A stretch of 64,000 bases of DNA from Sipunculus nudus. Its lineage: Eukaryota > Annelida > Sipuncula > Golfingiida > Sipunculidae. The notes beneath the pieces are model-generated. The model did not search any database. It was not told where the DNA came from and saw only the letters and a list, made by a program, of their open reading frames with translations. A program made the position numbers and the translations under genes. The DNA lies in NCBI GenBank assembly GCA_026874595.1, contig CM049317.1, forward strand, positions 735,108 through 799,107, given 5' to 3'. Shown in pieces: positions 1 through 8,723 of the stretch (positions within the stretch are counted from its first letter, which is position 1; every line of letters starts with the position of its first letter).

Positions 1-31
1 ACCTCCGTCAGCATCCTCATGAAACTGTGTG
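1..31 (+). repeat. Partial satellite monomer at window edge
   Basis: The first 31 bases match the 5' part of the 54-bp satellite monomer (CCTCCGTCAGCATCCT, then ATGAAACTGTG), with a C for A substitution in the CTAATGA core. It breaks off where the 18-bp repeat begins. Because the window starts inside the unit, satellite sequence may continue to the left. It is the plus-strand arm of an inverted pair whose other arm is 121-151. Confidence 0.85.
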
Positions 32-121
32 GTACAAAGTTTTTGTACAGTACACAGTTTATGTGCGGTACACAGTTTATGTGCGGTACACAGTTTTTGT
101 GCGGTACACAGTTTTTGTGCC
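32..121 (+). repeat. Five-copy 18-bp minisatellite
   Basis: Five consecutive 18-bp units start at 32, 50, 68, 86 and 104. The clearest form is GTACACAGTTTATGTGCG. Later units have TTTTTG in place of TTTATG, and the first unit is degenerate. Read across unit borders the repeat contains GTGCGGTACACA, which is also the core of the GTGCGG form of the 54-bp satellite, so the two are probably related. In one frame it reads as a six-residue repeat (YTVYVR), which I take as incidental. It sits exactly between two oppositely oriented satellite fragments. Confidence 0.85.
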
Positions 122-151
122 GCTCAGTTTCATTAGGATTCTGACGGAGGT
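121..151 (-). repeat. Inverted partial satellite monomer
   Basis: Read on the minus strand from 151 to 121, this matches the same 5' portion of the monomer as 1-31, with about four differences over about 31 bases (CCTCCGTCAGAATCCT, then AATGAAACTGAGCG). It is the only minus-strand copy of the satellite I found; everything from 561 onward is in plus orientation. With 1-31 it could form a roughly 30-bp stem enclosing the 18-bp minisatellite. Confidence 0.85.
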
Positions 152-169
152 CCTAAACTGGGCGGCACA
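152..169 (+). repeat. Left target-site duplication in degraded satellite sequence
   Basis: Positions 155-169 read AAACTGGGCGGCACA. Positions 562-576, just beyond the SINE-like insertion, read AAACTTTGCGGCACA, which is 13 of 15 identical. Both resemble the GAAACTGTGCGGTACACA core of the satellite. The simplest reading is that a retroposon entered a satellite monomer here and duplicated about 15 bp, and that the copies have since diverged. An alternative is two independent satellite fragments that happen to flank the insertion. Confidence 0.6.
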
Positions 170-180
170 ACGGGCTCCTG

Positions 181-194
181 TGGCACAGGATAGG
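181..194 (+). promoter_or_regulatory. Pol III box A-like motif
   Basis: TGGCACAGGATAGG fits the box A pattern TRGYNNAR followed by a GG-containing D loop. It lies about 43 bases upstream of the box B candidate, the spacing normal in tRNA genes and tRNA-derived SINEs. Confidence 0.65.
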
Positions 195-223
195 ACACAG
201 GAATCAAAGCCTGGAGATCGTGA

Positions 224-232
224 GTTCGAATC
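224..232 (+). promoter_or_regulatory. Pol III box B motif
   Basis: GTTCGAATC matches the core box B consensus (GGTTCRANNCC) except that the first G is A. The flanking TGAG and CTCA form a four-pair T-arm stem around the TTCGAAT loop. This is the strongest single sign of a tRNA origin for the insertion. Confidence 0.8.
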
Positions 233-250
233 TCAGCCGAGGTGGTGTGA

Positions 251-255
251 TTTTT
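251..255 (+). terminator. Possible pol III T-run
   Basis: A run of five T lies about 10 bases after the tRNA-like head, where a tRNA gene would terminate. In a SINE that must be transcribed through to its tail this would be premature, so it may be a chance or inactivating feature of this copy. Confidence 0.3.
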
Positions 256-520
256 CACGGTTGGCCCTCACCCAGGGTGACCCCTGCAGGCTTAATTGGA
301 AGGTCGTGCCCAAAGGCCATGTTTCCTTCACAAACGAGTGCGAATAACCCAAGTAAGGTAACGATACGCGCCAATCGCCCGCAGTTGCAGTAGTCACGGG
401 GCCTGGTTAACGCAAGGATATAAAATAAGAGGCAGCGTCCGATACTACCCTGTCACATAGTCCGAAACCGGAATGAAAATCTGCAGATGTACATATACAT
501 AGTTAGGTTATCATTAAAAA

Positions 521-538
521 TGGAGGTGGTTACCTCCA
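521..538 (+). other. Perfect short hairpin before A tail
   Basis: TGGAGGT (521-527) is the exact reverse complement of ACCTCCA (532-538), with a four-base GGTT loop. It directly precedes the A-rich tail. A 3' hairpin just upstream of the tail is compatible with a 3' structure recognised by a LINE reverse transcriptase, but no partner LINE is visible here. Confidence 0.55.
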
Positions 539-539
539 C

Positions 540-560
540 AAAAAAAAATATTTGAAAAAA
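540..560 (+). other. A-rich 3' tail of SINE-like element
   Basis: Nine A, then a short T-rich break (TATTTG), then six A. It lies immediately before the right-hand direct repeat at 562-576, where a retroposon tail should be. Confidence 0.65.
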
Positions 561-561
561 G

Positions 562-576
562 AAACTTTGCGGCACA
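562..576 (+). repeat. Right target-site duplication and start of array
   Basis: AAACTTTGCGGCACA pairs with the left copy at 155-169. It also serves as the core of a 5'-truncated, degenerate first satellite monomer that ends at 590; the first complete monomer begins at 591. Confidence 0.6.
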
Positions 577-590
577 CATAAAATGTATCT

Positions 591-698
591 CACAACCTCC
601 GTCAGCATCCTAATGAAACTGTGCGGTACACATAACCTGCGTGTCACAACCTCCGTCAGCATCCTAATGAAACTGTGTGGTACACATAACCTGCGTGT
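591..698 (+). repeat. First two complete 54-bp monomers
   Basis: 591-644 carries GTGCGG and 645-698 carries GTGTGG; both end CTGCGTGT. They are ordinary class A units and set the phase used for all other calls. Confidence 0.9.
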
Positions 699-1228
699 CA
701 CAACCTCCGTCAGCATCCTAATGAAAATCTGTGTTACACATTACGTGTCTCACAACCTCTGTCAGCATCCTAATGAAACTCTGTGGTACACATAACCTGC
801 GTGTCACAACCTCCGTCAGCATCCTAATGAAAATCTGTGTTACACATTACGTGTCTCACAACCTCTGTCAGCATCCTAATGAAACTCTGTGGTACACATA
901 ACCTGCGTGTCACAACCTCCGTCAGCATCCTAATGAAAATCTGTGTTACACATTACGTGTCTCACAACCTCTGTCAGCATCCGAATGAAACTCTGAAGTA
1001 CACATAACCTGCGTGTCACAACCTCCGTCAGCATCCTAATGAAACTGTGTGGTACACATAACCTGCGTGTCACAACCTCCGTCAGCATCCTAATGAAAAT
1101 CTGTGTTACACATTACGTGTCTCACAACCTCTGTCAGCATCCTAATGAAACTCTGTGGTACACATAACCTGCGTGTCACAACCTCCGTCAGCATCCTAAT
1201 GAAAATCTGTGTTACACATTACGTGTCT
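699..1228 (+). repeat. Edge zone of 106-bp dimers (C plus 54-bp unit)
   Basis: Class C units at 699-750, 805-856, 911-962, 1071-1122 and 1177-1228 alternate with 54-bp units, giving a 106-bp dimer period (one extra 54-bp unit at 1017-1070). Class C carries GAAAATC, the near-palindrome TGTGTTACACA and the ending TTACGTGTCT. The unit at 963-1016 is unusual, with CCGAATG and CTGAAGTAC. This is the simplest organisation in the array and lies at its boundary. Confidence 0.85.
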
Positions 1229-1390
1229 CACAACCTCTGTCAGCATCCTAATGAAACTGTGTGGTACACATAACCTGCGTGTCACAACCTCTGTCAGCAT
1301 CCTAATGAAACTCTGTGGTATACATAACCTGCGTGTCACAACCTCCGTCAGCATCCTAATGAAACTGTGCGGTACACATAACCTGCGTGT

Positions 1391-1446
1391 CACAACCTCC
1401 GTCACTGAGCATTCTAATGAAAATCTGTGTTACACATTACGTGTCT
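1391..1446 (+). repeat. First class D monomer (56 bp, CTGA insertion)
   Basis: It has GTCACTGAGCATTC where other units have GTCAGCATCC, a 4-bp CTGA insertion plus C to T, on a class C background. It is 56 bp long and ends TTACGTGTCT. About 69 such units occur through the window and mark higher-order blocks. Confidence 0.85.
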
Positions 1447-2384
1447 CACAACCTCTGTCAGCATCCTAATGAAACTCTGTGGTATACATATCCTGCGTGT
1501 CACAATCTCCGTCAGCATCCTAATGAAAATCTGTGTTACACATTACGTGTCTCACAACCTCTGTCAGCATCCTAATGAACCTCTGTGGTACACATAACCT
1601 GCGTGTCACAACCTCCGTCAGCATCCTAATGAAACTGTGTGGTACACATAACCTGCGTGTCACAACCTCCGTCAGCATCCTAATGAAACTCTGTGGTACA
1701 CATAACCTGCGTGTCACAACCTCCGTCAGCATCCTAATGAAACTCTGTGGTACACATAACCTGTCTCACAACCTCTGTCAGCATCCTAATGAAACTCTGT
1801 GGTATACATAACCTGCGTGTCACAACCTCCGTCAGCATCCTAATGAAACTGTGCGGTACACATAACCTGCGTGTCACAACCTCCGTCAGCATCCTAATGA
1901 AACTCTGTGGTACACATAACCTGTCTCACAACCTCTGTCAGCATCCTAATGAAACTCTGTGGTATACATAACCTGCGTGTCACAACCTCCGTCAGCATCC
2001 TAATGAAACTGTGCGGTACACATAACCTGCGTGTTACAACCTCCGTCAGCATCCGAATGAAACTCTGTGGTACACATAACCTGCGTGTCACAACCTCCGT
2101 CAGCATCCTAATGAAACTCTGTGGTACACATAACCTGTCTCACAACCTCTGTCAGCATCCTAATGAAACCGTGTGGTACACATAACCTGCGTGTCACAAC
2201 CTCCGTCAGCATCCTAATGAAACTCTGTGGTACACATAACCTGTCTCACAACCTCTGTCAGCATCCTAATGAAACTCTGTGGTATACATAACCTGCGTGT
2301 CACAACCTCCGTCAGCATCCTAATGAAACTGTGTGGTACACATAACCTGCGTGTCACAACCTCCGTCAGCATCCTAATGAAACT

Positions 2385-4095
2385 GTGTGGTACACATAAC
2401 CTGCGTGTCACAACCTCCGTCAGCATCCTAATGAAACTCTGTGGTACACATAACCTGTCTCACAACCTCTGTCAGCATCCTAATGAAACTCTGTGGTATA
2501 CATAACCTGCGTGTCACAACCTCCGTCAGCATCCTAATGAAACTGTGCGGTACACATAACGTGTCTCACAACCTCCGTCAGCATCCGAATGAAACTCTGT
2601 GGTACACATAACCTGCGTGTCACAACCTCCGTCAGCATCCTAATGAAACTGTGTGGTACACATAACCTGCGTGTCACAACCTCTGTCAGCATCCTAATGC
2701 AACTGTGTGGTACACATAATCTGCGTGTCACAACCTCCGTCAGCATCCTAATGAAACTCTGTGGTACACATAACCTGTCTCACAACCTCTGTCAGCATCC
2801 TAATGAAACTCTGTGGTATACATAACCTGCGTGTCACAACCTCCGTCAGCATCCTAATGAAACTGTGCGGTACACATAACCTGCGTGTCACAACCTCAGT
2901 CACTGAGCATTCTAATGAAAATCTGTGTTACACATTACGTGTCTCACAACCTCTGTCAGCATCCTAATGAAACTCTGTGGTACACATAACCTGCGTGTCA
3001 CAATCTCCGTCAGCATCCTAATGAAAATCTGTGTTACACATTACGTGTCTCACAACCTCTGTCAGCATCCTAATGAAACTGTGTGGTACACATAACCTGC
3101 GTGTCACAACCTCCGTCAGCATCCTAATGAAACTGTGTGGTACACATAACCTGCGTGTCACAACCTCCGTCAGCATCCTAATGAAACTCTGTGGTACACA
3201 TAACCTGTCTCACAACTTCTGTCAGCATCCTAATGAAACTCTGTGGTATACATAACCTGCGTGTCACAACCTCCGTCAGCATCCTAATGAAACTGTGCGG
3301 TACACATAACCTGCGTGTCACAACCTCCGTCAGCATCCTTATGAAAATCTGTGTTACACATTACGTGTCTCACAACCTCTGTCAGCATCCTAATGAAACT
3401 GTGTGGTACACATAACCTGCGTGTCACAACCTCCGTCAGCATCCTAATGAAACTGTGTGGTACACATAACCTGCGTGTCACAACCTCCGTCAGCATCCTA
3501 ATGAAACTCTGTGGTACACATAACCTGTCTCACAACCTCTGTCAGCATCCTAATGAAACTCTGTGGTATACATAACCTGCGTGTCACAACCTCCGTCAGC
3601 ATCCTAATGAAACTGTGTGGTACACATAACCTGCGTGTCACAACCTCCGTCACTGAGCATTCTAATGAAAATCTGTGTTACACATTACGTGTCTCACAAC
3701 CTCTGTCAGCATCCTAATGAAACTGTGTGGTAAACATAACCTGCGTGTCACAATCTCCGTCAGCATCCTAATGAAAATCTGTGTTACACATTACGTGTCT
3801 CACAACCTCTGTCAGCATCCTAAAGAAACTCTGTGGTACACATAACCTGCGTGTCACAACCTCCGTCAGCATCCTAATGAAACTGTGTGGTACACATAAC
3901 CTGCGTGTCACAACCTCCGTCAGCATCCTAATGAAACTGTGTGGTACACATAATCTGCGTGTCACAACCTCTGTCAGCATCCTAATGAAACTCTGTGGTA
4001 CACATAACCTGTCTCACAACCTCTGTCAGCATCCTAATGAAACTCTGTGGTATACATAACCTGCGTGTCACAACCTCCGTCAGCATCCTAATGAA
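2385..4095 (+). repeat. Segmental duplication I, copy 1 (offset 1,984 bp)
   Basis: This block recurs at about 4,369-6,079. Shared markers include the hybrid unit at 2515-2566 (ATAACGTGTCT), D units near 2901 and 3650, and CAACTTCTG near 3214. Private changes in this copy include AATGCAACTG near 2697, CCTTATGAAAATC near 3338 and CCTAAAGAAAC near 3820. Left of the block the match continues at offset 2,198, that is 1,984 plus one 214-bp tetramer. Confidence 0.75.
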
Positions 4096-4368
4096 ACTGT
4101 GCGGTACACATAACCTGCGTGTCACAACCTCAGTCACTGAGCATTCTAATGAAAATCTGTGTTACACATTACGTGTCTCACATCCTCTGTCAGCATCCTA
4201 ATGAAACTCTGTGGTACACATAACCTGCGTGTTACAACCTCCGTCAGCATCCGAATGAAACTCTGTGGTACACATAACCTGCGTGTCACAACCTCCGTCA
4301 GCATCCTAATGAAACTCTGTGGTACACATAACCTGTCTCACAACCTCTGTCAGCATCCTAATGAAACC

Positions 4369-6079
4369 GTGTGGTACACATAACCTGCGTGTCACAACCT
4401 CCGTCAGCATCCTAATGAAACTCTGTGCTACACATAACCTGTCTCACAACCTCTGTCAGCATCCTAATGAAACTCTGTGGTATACATAACCTGCGTGTCA
4501 CAACCTCCGTCAGCATCCTAATGAAACTGTGCGGTACACATAACGTGTCTCACAACCTCCGTCAGCATCCGAATGAAACTCTGTGGTACACATAACCTGC
4601 GTGTCACAACCTCCGTCAGCATCCTAATGAAACTGTGTGGTACACATAACCTGCGTGTCACAACCTCCGTCAGCATCCTAATGAAACTGTGTGGTACACA
4701 TAATCTGCGTGTCACAACCTCCGTCAGCATCCTAATGAAACTCTGTGGTACACATAACCTGTCTCACAACCTCTGTCAGCATCCTAATGAAACTCTGTGG
4801 TATACATAACCTGCGTGTCACAACCTCCGTCAGCATCCTAATGAAACTGTGCGGTACACATAACCTGCGTGTCACAACCTCAGTCACTGAGCATTCTAAT
4901 GAAAATCTGTGTTACACATTACGTGTCTCACAACCTCTGTCAGCATCCTAATGAAACTCTGTGGTACACATAACCTGCGTGTCACAATCTCCGTCAGCAT
5001 CCTAATGAAAATCTGTGTTACACATTACGTGTCTCACAACCTCTGTCAGCATCCTAATGAAACTGTGTGGTACACATAACCTGCGTGTCACAACCTCCGT
5101 CAGCATCCTAATGAAACTGTGTGGTACACATAACCTGCGTGTCACAACCTCCGTCAGCATCCTAATGAAACTCTGTGGTACACATAACCTGTCTCACAAC
5201 TTCTGTCAGCATCCTAATGAAACTCTGTGGTATACATAACCTGCGTGTCACAACCTCCGTCAGCATCCTAATGAAACTGTGCGGTACACATAACCTGCGT
5301 GTCACAACCTCCGTCAGCATCCTAATGAAAATCTGTGTTACACATTACGTGTCTCACAACCTCTGTCAGCATCCTAATGAAACTGTGTGGTACACATAAC
5401 CTGCGTGTCACAACCTCCGTCAGCATCCTAATGAAACTGTGTGGTACACATAACCTGCGTGTCACAACCTCCGTCAGCATCCTAATGAAACTCTGTGGTA
5501 CACATAACCTGTCTCACAACCTCTGTCAGCATCCTAATGAAACTCTGTGGTATACATAACCTGCGTGTCACAACCTCCGTCAGCATCCTAATGAAACTGT
5601 GCGGTACACATAACCTGCGTGTCACAACCTCCGTCACTGAGCATTCTAATGAAAATCTGTGTTACACATTACGTGTCTCACAACCTCTGTCAGCATCCTA
5701 ATGAAACTGTGTGGTACACATAACCTGCGTGTCACAATCTCCGTCAGCATCCTAATGAAAATCTGTGTTACACATTACGTGTCTCACAACCTCTGTCAGC
5801 ATCCTAATGAAACTCTGTGGTACACGTAACCTGCGTGTCACAACCTCCGTCAGCATCCTAATGAAACTGTGTGGTACACATAACCTGCGTGTCACAACCT
5901 CCGTCAGCATCCTAATGAAACTGTGTGGTACACATAACCTGCGTGTCACAACCTCCGTCAGCATCCTAATGAAACTCTGTGGTACACATAACCTGTCTCA
6001 CAACCTCTGTCAGCATCCTAATGAAACTCTGTGGTATACATAACCTGCGTGTCACAACCTCCGTCAGCATCCTAATGAA
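4369..6079 (+). repeat. Segmental duplication I, copy 2
   Basis: Copy of 2,385-4,095. Just before it, the AAACCGTGTGG marker (4,361) matches 2,163 at offset 2,198, so one tetramer of 214 bp was lost or gained at this junction. A private CTGTGCTACAC occurs near 4,426. Confidence 0.75.
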
Positions 6080-7739
6080 ACTGTGTGGTACACATAACCT
6101 GCGTGTCACAACCTCCGTCAGCATCCTAATGAAACTGTGTGGTACACATAACCTGCGTGTCACAACCTCCGTCAGCATCCTAATGAAACTGTGTGGTACA
6201 CATAACCTGCGTGTCACAACCTCCGTCAGCATCCTAATGAAACTGTGTGGTACACATAACCTGCGTGTCACAACCTCCGTCAGCATCCTAATGAAACTCT
6301 GTGGTACACATAACCTGTCTCACAACCTCTGTCAGCATCCTAATGAAACTCTGTGGTACACATAACCTGCGTGTCACAACCTCCGTCAGCATCCTAATGA
6401 AACTGTGTGGTACACATAACCTGCGTGTCACAACCTCCGTCAGCATCCTAATGAAACTGTGTGGTACACATAACCTGCGTGTCACAACCTCCGTCAGCAT
6501 CCTAATGAAACTCTGTGGTACACATAACCTGTCTCACAACCTCTGTCAGCATCCTAATGAAACTCTGTGGTATACATAACCTGCGTGTCACAACCTCCGT
6601 CAGCATCCTAATGAAACTGTGCGGTACACATAACCTGCGTGTCACAACCTCCGTCAGCATCCTAATGAAACTCTGTGGTACACATAACCTGTCTCACAAC
6701 CTCTGTCAGCATCCTAATGAAACTCTGTGGTACACATAACCTGCGTGTCACAACCTCCGTCAGCATCCTAATGAAACTGTGCGGTACACATAACCTGCGT
6801 GTTACAACCTCCGTCAGCATCCGAATGAAACTCTGTGGTACACATAACCTGCGTGTCACAACCTCCGTCAGCATCCTAATGAAACTGTGTGGTACACATA
6901 ACCTGCGTGTCACAACCTCCGTCAGCATCTTAATGAAACTGTGTGGTACACATAACCTGCGTGTCACAACCTCCGTCAGCATCCTAATGAATCTCTGTGG
7001 TACACATAACCTGTCCCACAACCTCTGTCAGCATCCTAATGAAACTCTGTGGTATACATAACCTGCGTGTCACAACCTCCGTCAGCATCCTAATGAAACT
7101 GTGTGGTACACATAACCTGCGTGTCACAACCTCCGTCAGCATCCTAATGAAACTGTGTGGTACACATAACCTGCGTGTCACAACCTCAGTCAGCATCCTA
7201 ATGAAACTCTGTGGTACACATAACCTGTCTCACAACCTCTGTCAGCATCCTAATGAAACTCTGTGGTATACATAACCTGCGTTTCACAACCTCCGTCAGC
7301 ATCCTAATGAAACTGTGCGGTACACATAACCTGCGTGTAACAACCTCCTTCAGCATCCGAATGAAACTCTGTGGTACACATAACCTGCGTGTCACAACCT
7401 CCGTCAGCATCCTAATGAAACTGTGTGGTACACATAACCTGCGTGTCACAACCTCCGTCAGCATCCTAATGAAACTGTGTGGTACACATAATCTGCGTGT
7501 CACAACCTCTGTCAGCATCCTAATGAAACTCTGTGGTACACATAACCTGTCTCACAACCTCTGTCAGCATCCTAATGAAACTCTGTGGTATACATAACCT
7601 GCGTGTCACAACCTCCGTCAGCATCCTAATGAAACTGTGCGGTACACATAACCTGCGTGTCACAACCTCAGTCACTGAGCATTCTAATGAAAATCTGTGT
7701 TACACATTACGTGTCTCACAACCTCTGTCAGCATCCTAA
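4745..7739 (+). repeat. Segmental duplication II, copy 1
   Basis: Matches about 8,659-11,331. The offset steps down from 3,914 to 3,754, then 3,646, then 3,592, so the second copy has lost 160, 108 and 54 bp, each a whole number of monomers or one trimer. Shared markers include GTACACGTAACC (5,821 and 9,575) and CCTGCGTTTCAC (7,278 and 10,924). Confidence 0.7.
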
Positions 7740-8723
7740 TGAAACTCTGTGGTACACATAACCTGCGTGTCACAATCTCCGTCAGCATCCTAATGAAAAT
7801 CTGTGTTACACATTACGTGTCTCACAACCTCTGTCAGCATCCTAATGAAACTCTGTGGTACGCATAACCTGCGTGTCACAACCTCCGTCAGCATCCTAAT
7901 GAAACTGTGTGGTACACATAACCTGCGTGTCACAACCTCCGTCAGCATCCTAATGAAACTCTGTGGTACACATAACCTGTCTCACAACTTCTGTCAGCAT
8001 CCTAATGAAACTCTGTGGTATACATAACCTGCGTGTCACAACCTCCGTCAGCATCCTAATGAAACTGTGCGGTACACATAACCTGCGTGTCACAACCTCC
8101 GTCAGCATCCTAATGAAACTCTGTGGTACACATAACCTGTCTCACAACTTCTGTCAGCATCCTAATGAAACTCTGTGGTATACATAACCTGCGTGTCACA
8201 ACCTCCGTCAGCATCCTAATGAAACTGTGCGGTACACATAACCTGCGTGTCACAACCTCCGTCAGCATCCGAATGAAACTCTGTGGTACACATAACCTGC
8301 GTGTCACAACCTCCGTCAGCATCCTAATGAAACTGTGTGGTACACATAACCTGCGTGTCACAACCTCCGTCAGCATCCTAATGAAACTGTGTGGTACACA
8401 TAACCTGCGTGTCACAACCTCCGTCAGCATCCTAATGAAACTCTGTGGTACACATAACCTGTCTCACAACCTCTGTCAGCATCCTAATGAAACTCTGTGG
8501 TATACATAACCTGCGTGTCACAACCTCCGTCAGCATCCTAATGAAACTGTGTGGTACACATAACCTGTGTGTCACAACCTCCGTCAGCATCCTAATGAAA
8601 CTGTGTGATACACATAACCTGCGTGTCACAACCTCCGTCAGCATCCTAATGAAACTCTGTGGTACACATAACCTGTCTCACAACCTCTGTCAGCATCCTA
8701 ATGAAACTCTGTGGTATACATAA
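6500..8723 (+). repeat. Segmental duplication III, copy 1 (offset 7,677 bp)
   Basis: Recurs at about 14,177-16,400 at a constant offset of 7,677. Markers include CATCTTAATG with AATGAATCTC, CCTGCGTTTCAC, GTACGCATAACC (7,859 and 15,536) and GTGTGATACACA (8,603 and 16,280). The two copies bracket duplication II copy 2 and the 11.4-14.1 kb segment. Confidence 0.75.

Larger units (their letters stand above)
170..561 (+). mobile_element. Probable tRNA-derived SINE
   Basis: This 392-bp non-satellite insertion has the expected SINE architecture in order: a tRNA-like head (about 170-243) with pol III box A and box B, an unrelated body (about 244-520), a short hairpin, and an A-rich 3' tail (540-560). 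It is bounded by an imperfect 15-bp direct repeat (155-169 and 562-576). The anticodon arm keeps only a four-pair stem (CAGG with CCTG) around an eight-base loop, and the acceptor stem is not convincingly paired, so I do not assign a tRNA isotype. I do not recognise the body family. The element sits at the satellite boundary. A non-SINE unique spacer is the alternative, but the paired direct repeats and terminal A tract favour a retroposon. Confidence 0.65.

Noticed and set aside
170-243. Functional tRNA gene
   Set aside because: Box A and box B are good, but the acceptor stem does not pair, the T stem has only four pairs, and the anticodon arm has four pairs with an eight-base loop. It is followed by a body and an A tail flanked by direct repeats, so a SINE head fits better.
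269-279. CACCCAGGGTG hairpin in the SINE body
   Set aside because: A five-pair stem with a one-base loop is too tight to form as drawn and is expected by chance in a sequence of this length.
27-347. 106-codon open frame spanning the 18-bp repeat and the SINE head
   Set aside because: It crosses the minisatellite, an inverted satellite fragment and the tRNA-like head, which are unrelated non-coding units. No known domain, and the six-residue repeat simply reflects the 18-bp period.
361-480. Promoter or gene fragment in the SINE body (TATAAAATA near 419)
   Set aside because: A TATA-like string alone in an A/T-containing stretch, with no downstream gene, is not enough to call a promoter.
591-644. 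Monomer as three copies of an ancestral 18-bp unit
   Set aside because: Splitting the 54 bp into thirds gives only about 7 matches in 18 between the best pair, which is not convincing.
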